Shown piece after piece: positions 63,897 through 64,000 of a stretch of DNA of 64,000 nt. The stretch lies in contig NZ_BSTF01000014.1 of NCBI RefSeq assembly GCF_030269365.1, positions 179,647 through 243,646 of the forward strand. The letters are read 5' to 3'. The stretch is from Lentzea sp. NBRC 102530. Lineage in GTDB: Bacteria > Actinomycetota > Actinomycetes > Mycobacteriales > Pseudonocardiaceae. Positions within the stretch are counted from its first letter, which is position 1. Each line of letters starts with the position of its first letter. The notes under the pieces were generated by a model. That model worked only from the letters and a program-made list of their open reading frames with translations. It had not been told where the DNA came from and did not search any database. A program made the translations under genes and the position numbers.

Positions 63897-64000
63897 TCAG
63901 TGGTCGTAGGCGATCAGTGATCGGGTGATGGGCTGGCCGGTGGCGCGGTTGTGCCAGATGGCTGCGGTTAGGGCGAGCAGGCGTTGGGCGATGCGGGCGG
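63897..64000 (-). mobile_element. IS982-type transposase, C-terminal end (cut by window edge)
   Basis: The last 34 codons read ARIAQRLLALTAAIWHNRA and end TRSLIAYDH-stop, the characteristic C-terminus (IWHN ... RSLIAYDH) of actinobacterial IS982-family transposases. The sequence GAGTAAGTCCTAACTGATCA at 63880-63899 overlaps the stop and may be part of the terminal inverted repeat. The other end lies outside the window, so the repeat and any target duplication cannot be confirmed. Confidence 0.75.

Overview
The window is high-GC (about 70%) actinobacterial DNA. Very high third-position GC, many GTG starts, a mycothiol-type DinB-fold protein, ESX/type VII substrates and close gene-order agreement with mycobacteria point to the order Pseudonocardiales (Lentzea/Saccharothrix/Amycolatopsis-like); the genus is inferred. 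It looks chromosomal. No rRNA, tRNA or CRISPR was seen. The order fadE25-purE-purK ... GtrA ... PH protein-birA-accD5-accE-maf ... accA3 ... lpdA, glpD, two M20 amidohydrolases, purine nucleoside phosphorylase, pmmB, upp parallels what I recall of the Mycobacterium tuberculosis Rv3274-Rv3309 region. The window is best read as that conserved backbone with accessory cassettes inserted.

0-13 kb: FadE25-type acyl-CoA dehydrogenase (cut by the left edge), purK-purE, an XRE regulator divergent from an SDR gene with a palindromic operator between them, a GntR/ABC operon whose ATPase carries a one-base frameshift, a degenerate GGDEF protein, an ECF sigma/anti-sigma/membrane fusion protein, two tandem GtrA proteins, and a two-component system. 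13-20 kb: hisN, a four-gene type VII toxin cassette (YbaB-like, WXG100-like, CpnT-like TNT toxin, small putative immunity protein), MaoC, HMG-CoA lyase, PH-domain protein, birA.

20-34 kb: acyl-CoA carboxylase genes (accD5/pccB, accE, accA3; BirA biotinylates AccA3) interleaved with an MFS exporter, Maf and a dicarboxylate symporter; then small genes and a lipoprotein/PE-like/PPE/EspG group without an ESX core. 34-45 kb: LpdA, a sortase-F-like lipoprotein lacking the catalytic His, the glycerol genes glpF-glpK divergent from glpD, a Tat-exported PhoD, and two M20 amidohydrolases.

45-64 kb: methylmalonyl-CoA mutase operon (mutA-mutB-meaB), which with the propionyl-CoA carboxylase subunits completes propionyl-CoA to succinyl-CoA; a membrane Ser/Thr kinase preceded by 30-bp repeats; PNP-pmmB; twin 155-residue unknown proteins; AKR-MerR; an RHH/Doc-like toxin-antitoxin pair; TetR; a GH18 chitinase with DasR-like sites; upp; an oxidoreductase; and the 3' end of an IS982-type transposase at the right edge.

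Two patterns cut across genes. At least 20 starts have a TANNNT hexamer 6-8 nt upstream, the arrangement expected for leaderless transcripts. Convergent junctions carry unusually long perfect hairpins, two of which are copies of the same palindrome.
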